Source: Mucilaginibacter sp. KACC 22773 (GTDB lineage Bacteria > Bacteroidota > Bacteroidia > Sphingobacteriales > Sphingobacteriaceae). Taken from it: a stretch of 64,000 nt of DNA. The stretch covers positions 4,278,001 to 4,342,000 of the forward strand of contig NZ_CP117883.1 in NCBI RefSeq assembly GCF_028736215.1. The letters are read 5' to 3'. The notes beneath the pieces are model-generated. The model did no database searches. It had not been told where the DNA came from and worked only from the letters and a program-made list of their open reading frames with translations. This document shows, in pieces, positions 33,334 to 42,388 of the stretch; the first letter of the stretch is position 1; each line of letters starts with the position of its first letter. Position numbers and translations under genes: made by a program.

Positions 33334-35913
33334 TTAGTTAGGTATAATGGTATAGGTTTTACCTTTTTCTGTAGCAAAGTCAATTATATAACCTTTATTA
33401 AAGGATACATCCGGTAGTTTGGCATCATCTGCCTGCTGGTAAACCGGTGTTACCGGCTGTGTATCTAAAATATTTTTGTTGATACCTGTAGCCGCTTTGC
33501 TGCCTACCTCAACCACTTTTACAGGTATCGGGGTTCGTAAGCGGCAATTGCCCCCAACAATTGACTTGATCAGCGCTTTACTCAACTTTCCCTTTTTCCA
33601 GTTAATCGCTACCTCAAAGTTTCCACGGGCTTTGATGCCTTTAATGCTGCCATCGGCCCAGGCATCGGGCAGGGCGGGTAACAATTCTATTTCACCATCC
33701 TGGCTTTGCAACAGCATTTCGGTCATACCGGCCGTTCCTCCAAAATTTCCGTCGATCTGGAAGGGCGGATGGGCGTCAAACAAATTAGGATAAGTGCCAC
33801 CGCCGCTCATTTGTCCTTTTTTTTGCAATGGGTCCATATAGTTAAATGCAGCGCCCAATATTTTATAGGCATGGTTGCCATCGTGCATCCTCGACCACCA
33901 GTTCACTTTCCAGGCCATTGACCAGCCTGTGCTTACATCGCCCCTGTAAATCATTGATTGTTTTGCCGCGGCAGCCAACTGGGACGTATTAAACACAGAG
34001 ATCTGCCTGCCTGGAAACAAACTAAACAAATGCGATATATGCCGGTGTGTATCCGTGGTATCGTCCCAATCCTGGAACCACTCCTGTATCTGTCCATGTT
34101 TACCTATATGAAATGGATAAAGCTTATCATAAGCGGCTTTTACCTCGGCTGCAAACATTTTATCGGTACCCAATATCTCCGCGCTGCTTATACAATCCTG
34201 GAACAACTCGCGGATGATAGACATATCCATAGTAGAAGCCATACTTACCTGGTATTCCTTACCACTGATTTTAATAGTATTTTCGGGCGAGGTGGAGGGG
34301 TTTGTTACCAGGTAACCTGTTTTAGGATCGGTTACCAGCCAGTGCAGCATAAACTGTGCAGCGCCTTTAATAATAGGGTACGCGGTTTTGCTCAAAAAAA
34401 ACTTATCGCCGGTAAAAAGGTAATGATCATATAAATGAAGACTCATCCAGGCGCCGCCCATTGGCCAGGCTGTCCAGCGCACCGCGCTCCTGGGGTCGTG
34501 GTCAAAATTACCAACGGTTGATGTTTTAGCCCAGATATCGGTGTTATGATGTTGTACCCAGCCTTCATCAATGTTATAATTTACTTTGGCTGTAATTGCG
34601 CCGTTCACGGCAAGCTCTTTCAGAAAATCAAATAAAGGTTGGTGGCACTCCGAAAGATTGGTGTTTTCGGCCAGCCAGTAATTCATTTCGATATTGATGT
34701 TGGTAGTATAATTACTGCCCCATGGCGGTATCACCTGGTCGTTCCAGATGCCCTGCAGGTTGGCAGGCGCGCTGCCAGGCCTTGAACTGGCAATCAGCAA
34801 ATAACGCCCAAACTGGTAATACAGGGTTTGTAATTGCTTATCGGGATTAGCTACACTGAAACTCCTGAGCCGTTCGTCCGTAGGTTGTTTTACCATCACC
34901 GTATCTGCACCCAAATTAAAATCGACCCGTTTAAAAAGGCGTTGATAATCGGCAATGTGCCTTTGTTTGAGCTGTTCGTACGTTTTTTGCAATGCGGCAA
35001 AAAGGCTGGCATTAGCTTCAACGGCCGGATCTTTCCCCCGCAGACCCGGCGATTTATTAAAACCGTTAAAGCTGGTTGCCTCGGTTAAATAAAGTATAAC
35101 CTGGTTAGCGCCTGTAACTTGTAATGCGTTGTTATCGGCCATCACCCGCCCGCCATTATTTTTTATTTTGAGGTTGATCTGGAAACTCATGCCCTCGCCT
35201 TTGGGCTCATCATAAATTACCTGCCGTGGCTCGGATTCCCGGTTGGCCACATAACTTGGGGCTTTACCCTTTAAAATCAGCTTATTGCTACCATCCATTT
35301 CGATGCCGAAGTGCAGCTTGCTTTGCAAATTGGCTGTGAAATTAATAGCGCCTTTTTTATCCGCGGTGATGCGTACCACCATTACTTTATCCGGGTAGCT
35401 TATAAATGTTTCCCGTTGATAATGCACGCCGCCAGCCTCAAACCGCACGGTAGCAACCGCGTTATTTAAGTTCAGGTCGCGGTAGTAATGAATACTATCT
35501 TTCAGGTTAAAGTTAAGCAGCAGATCGCCCAAGGGCAGATACCTGGCTGTGTATGGCCCTTGTAAATACTTTTTCCATATCTCCGCCGCCTTATCAAAAT
35601 CGTTATCAAACACAGCCTTTCGTACTTCGGGCAAATGCGCTGATGCCTGTGGGTTATTCCCGGCTTCGGGGTAGCCCGACCACAGGTTATGGTCGTTAAG
35701 CTGGTAATGCTCGTGGTTAATACCGCCAAATACCATAGCTCCGGTGGTGGCATTACCCAGGGGCAAGGCCTCTTCCCAGGTAACAGCCGGTTTGGTATAC
35801 CACAGTTTTAAATAGGCATCGGTGTTGTGTGTTTGCGCTGTTGCAAGTTGAGTACTTACCAAACCTGCAACAACCAAATATATTTTTGGAAAACGTATTT
35901 TACAAAACCTCAT
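33334..35913 (-). CDS. GH95-family alpha-L-fucosidase / alpha-L-galactosidase
   Basis: 859 residues with signal peptide (LVSTQLATAQ). The start KLWYTKPAVTWEEALPLGNATTGAMVFGG, then WNDQVIPPWGSNYTTNINIEMNYWLAE with the general-base Asn region, and QIDGNFGGTAGMTEMLLQS are unmistakable GH95 features. The family removes alpha-1,2-linked L-fucose, or L-galactose in some pectin-active members, by inversion. In a PUL with GH28 and GH105 it probably trims pectin or xyloglucan side chains. It lies 1 base from the SMP-30-like gene's stop. Confidence 0.92.
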   Translation of the reverse strand: MRFCKIRFPKIYLVVAGLVSTQLATAQTHNTDAYLKLWYTKPAVTWEEALPLGNATTGAMVFGGINHEHYQLNDHNLWSGYPEAGNNPQASAHLPEVRKAVFDNDFDKAAEIWKKYLQGPYTARYLPLGDLLLNFNLKDSIHYYRDLNLNNAVATVRFEAGGVHYQRETFISYPDKVMVVRITADKKGAINFTANLQSKLHFGIEMDGSNKLILKGKAPSYVANRESEPRQVIYDEPKGEGMSFQINLKIKNNGGRVMADNNALQVTGANQVILYLTEATSFNGFNKSPGLRGKDPAVEANASLFAALQKTYEQLKQRHIADYQRLFKRVDFNLGADTVMVKQPTDERLRSFSVANPDKQLQTLYYQFGRYLLIASSRPGSAPANLQGIWNDQVIPPWGSNYTTNINIEMNYWLAENTNLSECHQPLFDFLKELAVNGAITAKVNYNIDEGWVQHHNTDIWAKTSTVGNFDHDPRSAVRWTAWPMGGAWMSLHLYDHYLFTGDKFFLSKTAYPIIKGAAQFMLHWLVTDPKTGYLVTNPSTSPENTIKISGKEYQVSMASTMDMSIIRELFQDCISSAEILGTDKMFAAEVKAAYDKLYPFHIGKHGQIQEWFQDWDDTTDTHRHISHLFSLFPGRQISVFNTSQLAAAAKQSMIYRGDVSTGWSMAWKVNWWSRMHDGNHAYKILGAAFNYMDPLQKKGQMSGGGTYPNLFDAHPPFQIDGNFGGTAGMTEMLLQSQDGEIELLPALPDAWADGSIKGIKARGNFEVAINWKKGKLSKALIKSIVGGNCRLRTPIPVKVVEVGSKAATGINKNILDTQPVTPVYQQADDAKLPDVSFNKGYIIDFATEKGKTYTIIPN

Positions 35914-35914
35914 A

Positions 35915-36760
35915 TTATTTAACTGTTGTTAACTTAAAGGCTATTACCTTTTTAGCCCAAAAGGTAGGCACATACAAAATGTGTTTCACGGTATCATAGG
36001 CCAGGTCGGCGGTATTTACTTTTTGCTCCTGTGTATCAAGCAGGGTTTCTATTTTACCATCGGCGGTTACATAAAATATATGTCCCGACCAGCAGGTGAT
36101 CAGGAAATCGCCGTTACCAACAGGCTCAAGGCCATCGCCTCCGCAGCTTAGCATGGTTATTTGTGTTAAATTACCCTGGCTATCTGCTTTCATAAATTTT
36201 TGGCCACCCAGTATATAAAGATCGGTACCGATAGCTTTAAGCCCGTTTACACCGCTTACGTTTGTTAAAAACGTGCTTGCATGACCGTTTTCAATACGGT
36301 GTATTTTTTTTGTTTTACTATCTGATACATAAACAACGCCTTTATCATTAACAGTAATGTCATTTAAGGCTTTGGCACTATCAATAGCAATCTTATTTTT
36401 AACCTTACCCGTATTCATATCAATAACTACCACGTCCGACAGATCTGCGGCGTATAACTCATTACCAAACCGCCCCAGTCCTTTAGGTGCATTTAAACCG
36501 GTTGTAAAATCAAGGTTAATGATCTTTCCGTCAATAGTAATTTTGGCTACGCCACCTTTACCATCAACAGCGTTGGGGTTTCCATCTATCTCTGATACAT
36601 ATAATATACCTTTTTTAAAATCCGGCAAAACTGATTCGGGAACCCTTATAACTGTATCCGTTTCCCAAAGCTTTTCCAGTTGATGTGTTTGGGCATTACT
36701 GTCATAAACAGTAACTACCATTAAAACAGGCAATATGTATTTAAAAAGTTTGCTCTTCAT
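35915..36760 (-). CDS. SMP-30/gluconolactonase-like beta-propeller, secreted
   Basis: About 281 residues from MKSKLFKYILPVLMV, with a signal peptide ending YDSNAQ. VPESVLPDFKKGILYVSEIDG, LNDITVNDKGVVYVSDS and GGDGLEPVGNGDFLI place Glu, Asn and Asp where SMP-30 lactonases bind their metal. The family hydrolyses sugar lactones. Near a sugar dehydrogenase and cytochrome c in the same operon, it could open the lactone made by that enzyme. A non-catalytic NHL-like propeller remains possible. The start was chosen because the upstream in-frame extension overlaps the six-hairpin gene and precedes the signal peptide. Confidence 0.7.
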   Translation of the reverse strand: MKSKLFKYILPVLMVVTVYDSNAQTHQLEKLWETDTVIRVPESVLPDFKKGILYVSEIDGNPNAVDGKGGVAKITIDGKIINLDFTTGLNAPKGLGRFGNELYAADLSDVVVIDMNTGKVKNKIAIDSAKALNDITVNDKGVVYVSDSKTKKIHRIENGHASTFLTNVSGVNGLKAIGTDLYILGGQKFMKADSQGNLTQITMLSCGGDGLEPVGNGDFLITCWSGHIFYVTADGKIETLLDTQEQKVNTADLAYDTVKHILYVPTFWAKKVIAFKLTTVK

Positions 36761-36788
36761 AGTTATATTATTTGTTTGGTATTGATAC

Positions 36789-38843
36789 TTATAAACTGAC
36801 CGCTTGTGTACCCCCGTCATTTACTTTGTATTTGATGGTTTTGCTACCCTCGGTTATGGTAATATTTAACTTCTCCTTATTCACCCTCGATATTTTAAGG
36901 TTGAACACGTGCCCGAAGGAATGGATGTTATTCAATGCCATTTCATTCCAGCCATTTGGCAGCCTTGGCGTGCAATCAAAGCTATTAAAGCCTGTTGGCC
37001 GCATACCAAATAAGCCTTCGGTGAATATTCTGCAGTAAAGTCCGCTCTCGGCAGATAGATGTCTTTGGTTACCTTCGGGATAGGCTTCTACCGGGTAGGG
37101 CACATGCTCTCCCAATAGTCGCCTGCGCGAATAATAGCGCAGGTATTCCATTGCTTTTTCTGTTTTACCAGCCTGCAATACACCGCGAAGTGCATACAGG
37201 GTTGAGCGGTCCCAAAAAGTTTCTTTGCCTGCCTCGGTAGCCAATCCATCAGCCGTCCATAAGCGGGGCGAAAACAGGGCTTGGATGGTTCCTTCGCTCC
37301 TATCTAAAATACCCATGGTAAGGGGCAGGCAGATCCAGGCACGCAGTACATCATTGGTTTCGTAGTATTTGTAGGTTTTAAAGCCTTCTATGGTTGTCCC
37401 GAAGTATTTTTCGATATTACTTTTAAGCGTTGCCGCTTGTTTTAAATATTCGTCTGTTTGTGCTTTTGGCTGATGCAATTGTTTGCCAAGGTAAGCCGCC
37501 GATATCAACGCATCATAATAAAGGCTATTGGTTGACAGGTTGGCTTTACCAGATGGAAAGCGACCTTCCAACTCATCATGATCTGAAGTAACCACGCCCC
37601 GGTCGTTTAGTTTCCGGTGACTATATTCCAGGCACCAGGTAATGAGTGGCCACAATACTTTTGCAGAATCGGGGTGACCATAGGTTAATGCATACCGCGA
37701 AGCGCCATAGGCAATCATGGCCTGGTCGCCACGGTCACCCGCGCCTTTCCATACGGCGTCGCCTTCGGCAACTATGGAGCTGGGTATGGGTTTGTACTCC
37801 GGGTTCATATACCTGGCAAATAAGCGGTAGCACGTCATGGCCGACAGGTTACCGATACTATCTCCCGAAAACGCGAAGAAGGGACTAATATACTCGGCCT
37901 GGTCATTTGCCCAGATCGCAGCATAGTATGCCAGCCCGCCCGGCCCATGCAGGTAGCCTGCTTTGGTTTTGTAAATACTCTCTGTCCCCCTGATTTTGGC
38001 AAAGGCGAACGCAGTATTTAATAAAGTATCGGGTGTTTTTAATTGCAGCGGTGATAAGATTGTATTTACACGGTTTTCGCGGGCTTTTTCTTCCGCATCT
38101 GCGTTAACCATAATAGGCTGACCAGGAAAATCTGTTGCCAAATAATAAACCGCGAAAGTTGTATGCTCACCGGCTTGCACTATACGGCTGCCACTATTGG
38201 CAGATCCCATGATAATGGAATGGGGCCTTACTTTACTTTTAAGACTATCCGTCCTCACCTCATGCCGCAAATACTCCATGGAAATGGTGACCGGCTTATC
38301 GGTAATATTAGTAAATACAAACTTTTCAATAACCATCGGTTTATCCACCGATGGAAAAATACTCCGTTCAATTTTTACCGGCGCCGGATTGCTTGTTGTC
38401 GCCTCAATCCGCATAATGCCTTTGTGGCTGATGCTTTTGATATTGTACGAAAGATCGCCCGATTTTTTCCCGTTTGCTAAATCGGTTTTCAGCTGACGAT
38501 TATTAATATAAAACCGTGGCAGTCCGCTATCCTGAAAAGAATAATCAATATGGGTACGGGTACCATCGGGCAGCATCCTGAATGTGGGGAACACTACCGT
38601 TCGCAAAACAGATGATCTGCCAGCGCTATCTAACCCATACTGAACCCAAACCGATACTTTCTCTCCCGACATTTCTATATGATCTGTATGCGGTAACCTG
38701 CCATTAATAGTCCATTTGATACTTCCATCTGGTTGTATGGCCCAACGGTCGGTTTGTTTTGGTAAAGCGCTCTGCTGGGCATAAAGCCTGCAGGGCAGCA
38801 GAAAAACTAAGCCTAAAAATACTTTGCAAACATTTGCCTTCAT
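36789..38843 (-). CDS. Secreted six-hairpin (alpha/alpha)6 glycosidase, family not resolved
   Basis: 684 residues with signal peptide (LVFLLPCRLYAQ). An N-terminal beta-sandwich of about 230 residues is followed by an (alpha/alpha)6-like domain: GGLAYYAAIWANDQAEYISPFFAF, VTSDHDELEGRFPSGKANLSTNSLYYDAL and KETFWDRSTLYALRG, and a C-terminal beta-domain. The acidic pair in DELEGR is the best candidate for catalysis. The layout recalls GH37/63/78-type inverting enzymes, but I cannot place it in a numbered family. The context of GH28, GH105 and GH95 suggests a pectin side-chain hydrolase. Confidence 0.65.
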   Translation of the reverse strand: MKANVCKVFLGLVFLLPCRLYAQQSALPKQTDRWAIQPDGSIKWTINGRLPHTDHIEMSGEKVSVWVQYGLDSAGRSSVLRTVVFPTFRMLPDGTRTHIDYSFQDSGLPRFYINNRQLKTDLANGKKSGDLSYNIKSISHKGIMRIEATTSNPAPVKIERSIFPSVDKPMVIEKFVFTNITDKPVTISMEYLRHEVRTDSLKSKVRPHSIIMGSANSGSRIVQAGEHTTFAVYYLATDFPGQPIMVNADAEEKARENRVNTILSPLQLKTPDTLLNTAFAFAKIRGTESIYKTKAGYLHGPGGLAYYAAIWANDQAEYISPFFAFSGDSIGNLSAMTCYRLFARYMNPEYKPIPSSIVAEGDAVWKGAGDRGDQAMIAYGASRYALTYGHPDSAKVLWPLITWCLEYSHRKLNDRGVVTSDHDELEGRFPSGKANLSTNSLYYDALISAAYLGKQLHQPKAQTDEYLKQAATLKSNIEKYFGTTIEGFKTYKYYETNDVLRAWICLPLTMGILDRSEGTIQALFSPRLWTADGLATEAGKETFWDRSTLYALRGVLQAGKTEKAMEYLRYYSRRRLLGEHVPYPVEAYPEGNQRHLSAESGLYCRIFTEGLFGMRPTGFNSFDCTPRLPNGWNEMALNNIHSFGHVFNLKISRVNKEKLNITITEGSKTIKYKVNDGGTQAVSL

Positions 38844-38869
38844 TTTATATTGATCATCAATGTGTTATT

Positions 38870-40687
38870 CTAATCCAAAACAGCTGCTCCGGCTTTCAGA
38901 TCGGCAGATAGTTCAAGCTTTTTTTGTATGCCAGGGATTTTATTTTCCAGGATATGTACATCACGGCTTGCATTGCCTTCAACACGCACAAATGAATCTG
39001 CAGACCCGGTTGCAGTAGTGTTCGTTACGCGCGCCCCGGCAACATTCTTTAACCTTATTACAGCCTGGGCGCCGGTAGTCTCTGGAATGATGCAGGAATT
39101 AAGCGCTATATTTTTCCCATCTTCGCAGATAATGGCTGGCCGAAGATCATTATGGCTTAGGGTAAATTTTACATTGCTCACCTTTAGTCCATCCACATGC
39201 CTGGCCCAAACACCGTAGGCCGGCACCAGCGGACCAAATGTTTTTACTTCGGGATATTTATCAATGGCCTCGGGTACAACCTGCCTGGCATTTTCATTAT
39301 TTCCGCCGCCTGCAAGGTTTATCTCTATGTTTTCTAATACCAGGTTTTTAATGTTATGCCCAGGGATACCTGTTATCAGGACACCCGATGGCGGCATCAG
39401 CTGTGCGTTATCGGCCGCTTTTGCTTTTACATTTTTGATGATTACGTTCTCAAGCGTCCCTATAGGTTGCTTACTATCCTGATCTTTACGGAATACACTT
39501 AACCTGGCACCTAAACGAATGAGTATAGGCGTTTTTACCTCAACCATGGTAATATCGCTGATTTGGACGTTCCTGATATTTGCACCGTCAACCGAAAGCA
39601 GCTTTATACCGCCATTGGCTGTATCGTAAATATAACATTGCGATATGTTGATGTTCTCAAATGCCGCCATGGATTCCGTTCCGATTTTGATAGCTCCCTG
39701 GCCGCTTTTTAACCGCAGGCCCGAAACAACAATGTTTTTACAGGCCATTTTGCTTGATGTTGTTTTAAAACACAAAGCGTCATCGCCGCTTTCTACATCA
39801 CAATTTTTAATAGTAACATCCTGGCAGCCATCTATATCCATACCATCATTGTGCGCTACGCCCCTGCTTACAATTTTTACATTTTTAATGCTTACCTGTT
39901 TGCATTGAAAGTAATGAGATGTCCAGGCTGCGGCATAATTTAGGGTAACACCATTTAAAGCAACGTTTTGGCAGCGCACAATACGCAATAAAAATGGACG
40001 CCTGCCCCAGCGTTGCGATTCGGCGCGTATATCAGTTAATATTTGCTGCGCTTTGAGTTTTGATCCCTGGCCATCAATGGTACCCTCGCCCGCTATTCCT
40101 ATATTTTTTTTATCAACGGCTACAACCAGGGCCCAGCCAACACTTATGCCCAGCCCATCTACAAACGGATCAAGATTTTTATAATCGTTAACATCGGTGC
40201 TGCCTAATAAAACAGCGCCTTTGTTTAGCTGCAGGGTAATGTTATCATTCAGTGCGATTGTGCCTGTTAAAAACACTCCCGAAGGAATAATAACTTTACC
40301 ACCACCGCTTTTATAACAAGCGTCAATTGCTTTTTGAATAGCGTTGGTGTTTAAAATGGTGCCGTTACCTACGGCACCGTAAGCCGTGATATCCACATTG
40401 GCAGCAAACAAACTTAAATTACACGCCGCTGTAAGAATAATACCCAGAAATAGCCCGGCGAAATCGCTTTTAAAGAGGAGGCACCTACGGAGCCTGGCTT
40501 TTAGGTTTCCTTTGCTATAAACACGTGACTCCGCTGGAGTCATGGATTCACCGACTATTTTCAACTCCAACAGAATTATGTGTTTATAGTGAACCATGTC
40601 TCGTTTTTTGGCTCCGTAGGTACCTCTTGTTTTTTTCTTGATTTTAAAACTGATTTCCCTGAGCAATAGCCTGGTTAGCTTGTACAT
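38870..40687 (-). CDS. GH28-family polygalacturonase-type hydrolase with expanded N-terminus
   Basis: 605 residues. The catalytic beta-helix is clear: DITAYGAVGNGTILNT, GVAHNDGMDIDGCQDV, ESGDDALCFKT (catalytic Asp pair) and GAIKIGTES. It hydrolyses galacturonan or rhamnogalacturonan-type links in the periplasm or at the surface. The hydrophobic signal core (FAGLFLGIILTAACNLSLF) starts only at about residue 76, because a 156-bp palindromic element (40473-40628) is inserted in frame upstream of it. Translation may instead start at Met49 (40543), giving a normal charged start before the signal core. Removing the element rejoins the flanks in frame. It ends GH105 spacing of 2 bases. Confidence 0.85.
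   Translation of the reverse strand: MYKLTRLLLREISFKIKKKTRGTYGAKKRDMVHYKHIILLELKIVGESMTPAESRVYSKGNLKARLRRCLLFKSDFAGLFLGIILTAACNLSLFAANVDITAYGAVGNGTILNTNAIQKAIDACYKSGGGKVIIPSGVFLTGTIALNDNITLQLNKGAVLLGSTDVNDYKNLDPFVDGLGISVGWALVVAVDKKNIGIAGEGTIDGQGSKLKAQQILTDIRAESQRWGRRPFLLRIVRCQNVALNGVTLNYAAAWTSHYFQCKQVSIKNVKIVSRGVAHNDGMDIDGCQDVTIKNCDVESGDDALCFKTTSSKMACKNIVVSGLRLKSGQGAIKIGTESMAAFENINISQCYIYDTANGGIKLLSVDGANIRNVQISDITMVEVKTPILIRLGARLSVFRKDQDSKQPIGTLENVIIKNVKAKAADNAQLMPPSGVLITGIPGHNIKNLVLENIEINLAGGGNNENARQVVPEAIDKYPEVKTFGPLVPAYGVWARHVDGLKVSNVKFTLSHNDLRPAIICEDGKNIALNSCIIPETTGAQAVIRLKNVAGARVTNTTATGSADSFVRVEGNASRDVHILENKIPGIQKKLELSADLKAGAAVLD
40473..40628. repeat. Palindromic MITE/REP-like element inside the GH28 gene
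   Basis: 156 bp, exactly 52 codons. Outer ends AAGAGG (40473-40478) and CCTCTT (40623-40628); next ACCTACGGAGCC (40483-40494) and its exact reverse complement (40610-40621); then CTATAAACAC (40515-40524) and GTGTTTATAG (40580-40589); and a small hairpin GACTCC-GCT-GGAGTC (40527-40541). Nested inverted repeats with no transposase suggest a non-autonomous mobile palindrome. No clear target duplication was found. Confidence 0.78.
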
Positions 40688-40689
40688 GG

Positions 40690-41910
40690 TTATTTTTTCC
40701 TTTCTGCTTTAAGCATTTCGGTTCCAGCCAGTAACAGTGCGCCTAAGCCATGCGTATCGTTTAGCTCAGTTGGCCTGGTGTAGTAAAATTTAATGTCGGT
40801 ATCCATGTTGGTACCAATGCAAACATCCTGCAATTCGCCGGCGGCTGTAATTTTGGTTTTTAACCCATCCCATCCTTCTCGGGCTATAGCTAAATATTTT
40901 TCATTGATCCAGCCCTCATTTACTGCACGGGCTACAGCATATGTGTACATAGCAGTAACTGATGTTTCCAGGTACGAATCGGGTTTATCCAATAACTGGT
41001 GCCATAAACCGGTTGGGTCCTGGTAGCGGGAGTAACCTACAATTTGCCTCAACAGCAATTTGATCAGTTCGGGGCGTTTGGGATGGTTTGCCGGCAAATT
41101 GTTTAACAACTCAACCTGTGCCATGGCTATCCAGCCATTGCTGCGCCCCCAATGACCTACACCATTGGTTTGATCGTCAGAATAATAATTGTGAAAGAAA
41201 AGACCGGTGGCCGGATCATACAAATATTTGTTAAAATTCTCCACCTGTTTTATAGCGTCATCAAAATATTTGCTGTCGCCGGTAAGTTTTCCCATACGCG
41301 CTAAAAACGGGATACTCATAAACATATCATCGGCCCAAAGGGTACCAAAACGTGGTTGCGGGCGTGCAAGTGTGCCATCAGACAAACGCATCTGTTTAGT
41401 TAAAATATAAGCTGCGGATCTTTCTAAATAGGCCTGGTAATCTTTTCTTTGTGCCAGCGCATTTACATCAAACAACCCTGCCGACATTGCCCCGCAAGCA
41501 TCAAGGTTGGTGATGTTAAATACAGACCCATATTCTACCCTTGGTGTTTTAGCTTTTTGAAGCGTTTCAAAATAATTAAGATTATCAAAAATGAACGCAA
41601 AATTGTGCTGGGAATACTTCGAGTACTTTTTATCATTAAGCACATCGGCAGTTTGCACCATACCAATGGCTAAAACACCGTTTACATAGGCCCATTTGTT
41701 GTATTTGCTATCAGCTTTAATATCAGCCGATGATGCCAGCCCTTTGGTAGAATCGTATTTTTCTTTGGTAGTGGAATTGATAAATTTAAAAGAGGTGTTC
41801 TGAATTATATTGTCGGCAACTTTGCGAACAACTGCCTCGGTATTGGTCTCCTGCCCAAATGCTATCGCCGGGCAAACCATTAGTAATAAGTATAAAAATG
41901 ATTTCATCAT
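40690..41910 (-). CDS. GH105 unsaturated rhamnogalacturonyl hydrolase
   Basis: 406 residues with signal peptide (CPAIAFGQ). KWAYVNGVLAIGMV, RFGTLWADDMFMSIPFLARMG with the catalytic Asp region, VGHWGRSNGWIAMAQVELL and DSYLETSVTAMYTYAVARA are diagnostic for the GH105 (alpha/alpha)6 barrel. It removes the 4,5-unsaturated uronic acid left at chain ends by pectin or rhamnogalacturonan lyases. That implies that a lyase acts upstream; none is in this PUL, though one is in the EPS operon. It lies 2 bases from the GH28 gene. Confidence 0.93.
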   Translation of the reverse strand: MMKSFLYLLLMVCPAIAFGQETNTEAVVRKVADNIIQNTSFKFINSTTKEKYDSTKGLASSADIKADSKYNKWAYVNGVLAIGMVQTADVLNDKKYSKYSQHNFAFIFDNLNYFETLQKAKTPRVEYGSVFNITNLDACGAMSAGLFDVNALAQRKDYQAYLERSAAYILTKQMRLSDGTLARPQPRFGTLWADDMFMSIPFLARMGKLTGDSKYFDDAIKQVENFNKYLYDPATGLFFHNYYSDDQTNGVGHWGRSNGWIAMAQVELLNNLPANHPKRPELIKLLLRQIVGYSRYQDPTGLWHQLLDKPDSYLETSVTAMYTYAVARAVNEGWINEKYLAIAREGWDGLKTKITAAGELQDVCIGTNMDTDIKFYYTRPTELNDTHGLGALLLAGTEMLKAERKK

Positions 41911-41936
41911 ATTGAGGTATCTGTTTTAAAAAGGAT

Positions 41937-42380
41937 TTATTTTTTATTTACTGCCCTTACGGCCTTTACCTGCGCCGTACTTATTGCGCCCGCTTTATTG
42001 GTAAAGTTTTTCCTGACATAGGTTAACACCGCTGCAATTTCCTGGTCTTTCAAAAAATCATGTGCAGGCATCACGTTTGAGTATGATTCACCATCAATAT
42101 CAACGTTTTCCGAAAACCCGTTAAGTACTACTTTAATCAGGCGGCTTTTATCGCCCAGCACATAAGATGTTTTGATTAACGGTGGATTCATATTAGGTAC
42201 CCCGCCCCCATCAGCCTGGTGGCAGGTTAAGCAATATTTTGTGTATACCACTTTACCATCAACCACCGGGTTAGCTAAGTCTGTCCGGGGTTTAACCCTG
42301 GCTTTTGCCGGAGTTTTAACCTGGGCTATTAACTGAAAGCAGCTAAAAACAAGAGTTATAACTATCAAATATTTTCTCAT
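41937..42380 (-). CDS. Secreted mono-haem cytochrome c
   Basis: 147 residues with signal peptide (CFQLIAQ). YTKYCLTCHQADGGG near residue 50 is the CxxCH haem site, and SNVMPAHDFLKDQEIAAVLTYVR supplies the distal methionine (MPAH). Single-domain class I cytochrome. It begins 8 bases after the dehydrogenase gene and would be its electron acceptor in the periplasm. Its presence in a glycan PUL is unusual and supports an oxidative function. Confidence 0.88.
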   Translation of the reverse strand: MRKYLIVITLVFSCFQLIAQVKTPAKARVKPRTDLANPVVDGKVVYTKYCLTCHQADGGGVPNMNPPLIKTSYVLGDKSRLIKVVLNGFSENVDIDGESYSNVMPAHDFLKDQEIAAVLTYVRKNFTNKAGAISTAQVKAVRAVNKK

Positions 42381-42388
42381 TGTGGCAA

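Noticed and set aside
33958..34434. 158-codon plus-strand frame
   Set aside because: Antisense to GH95, a clear family member in the other strand.
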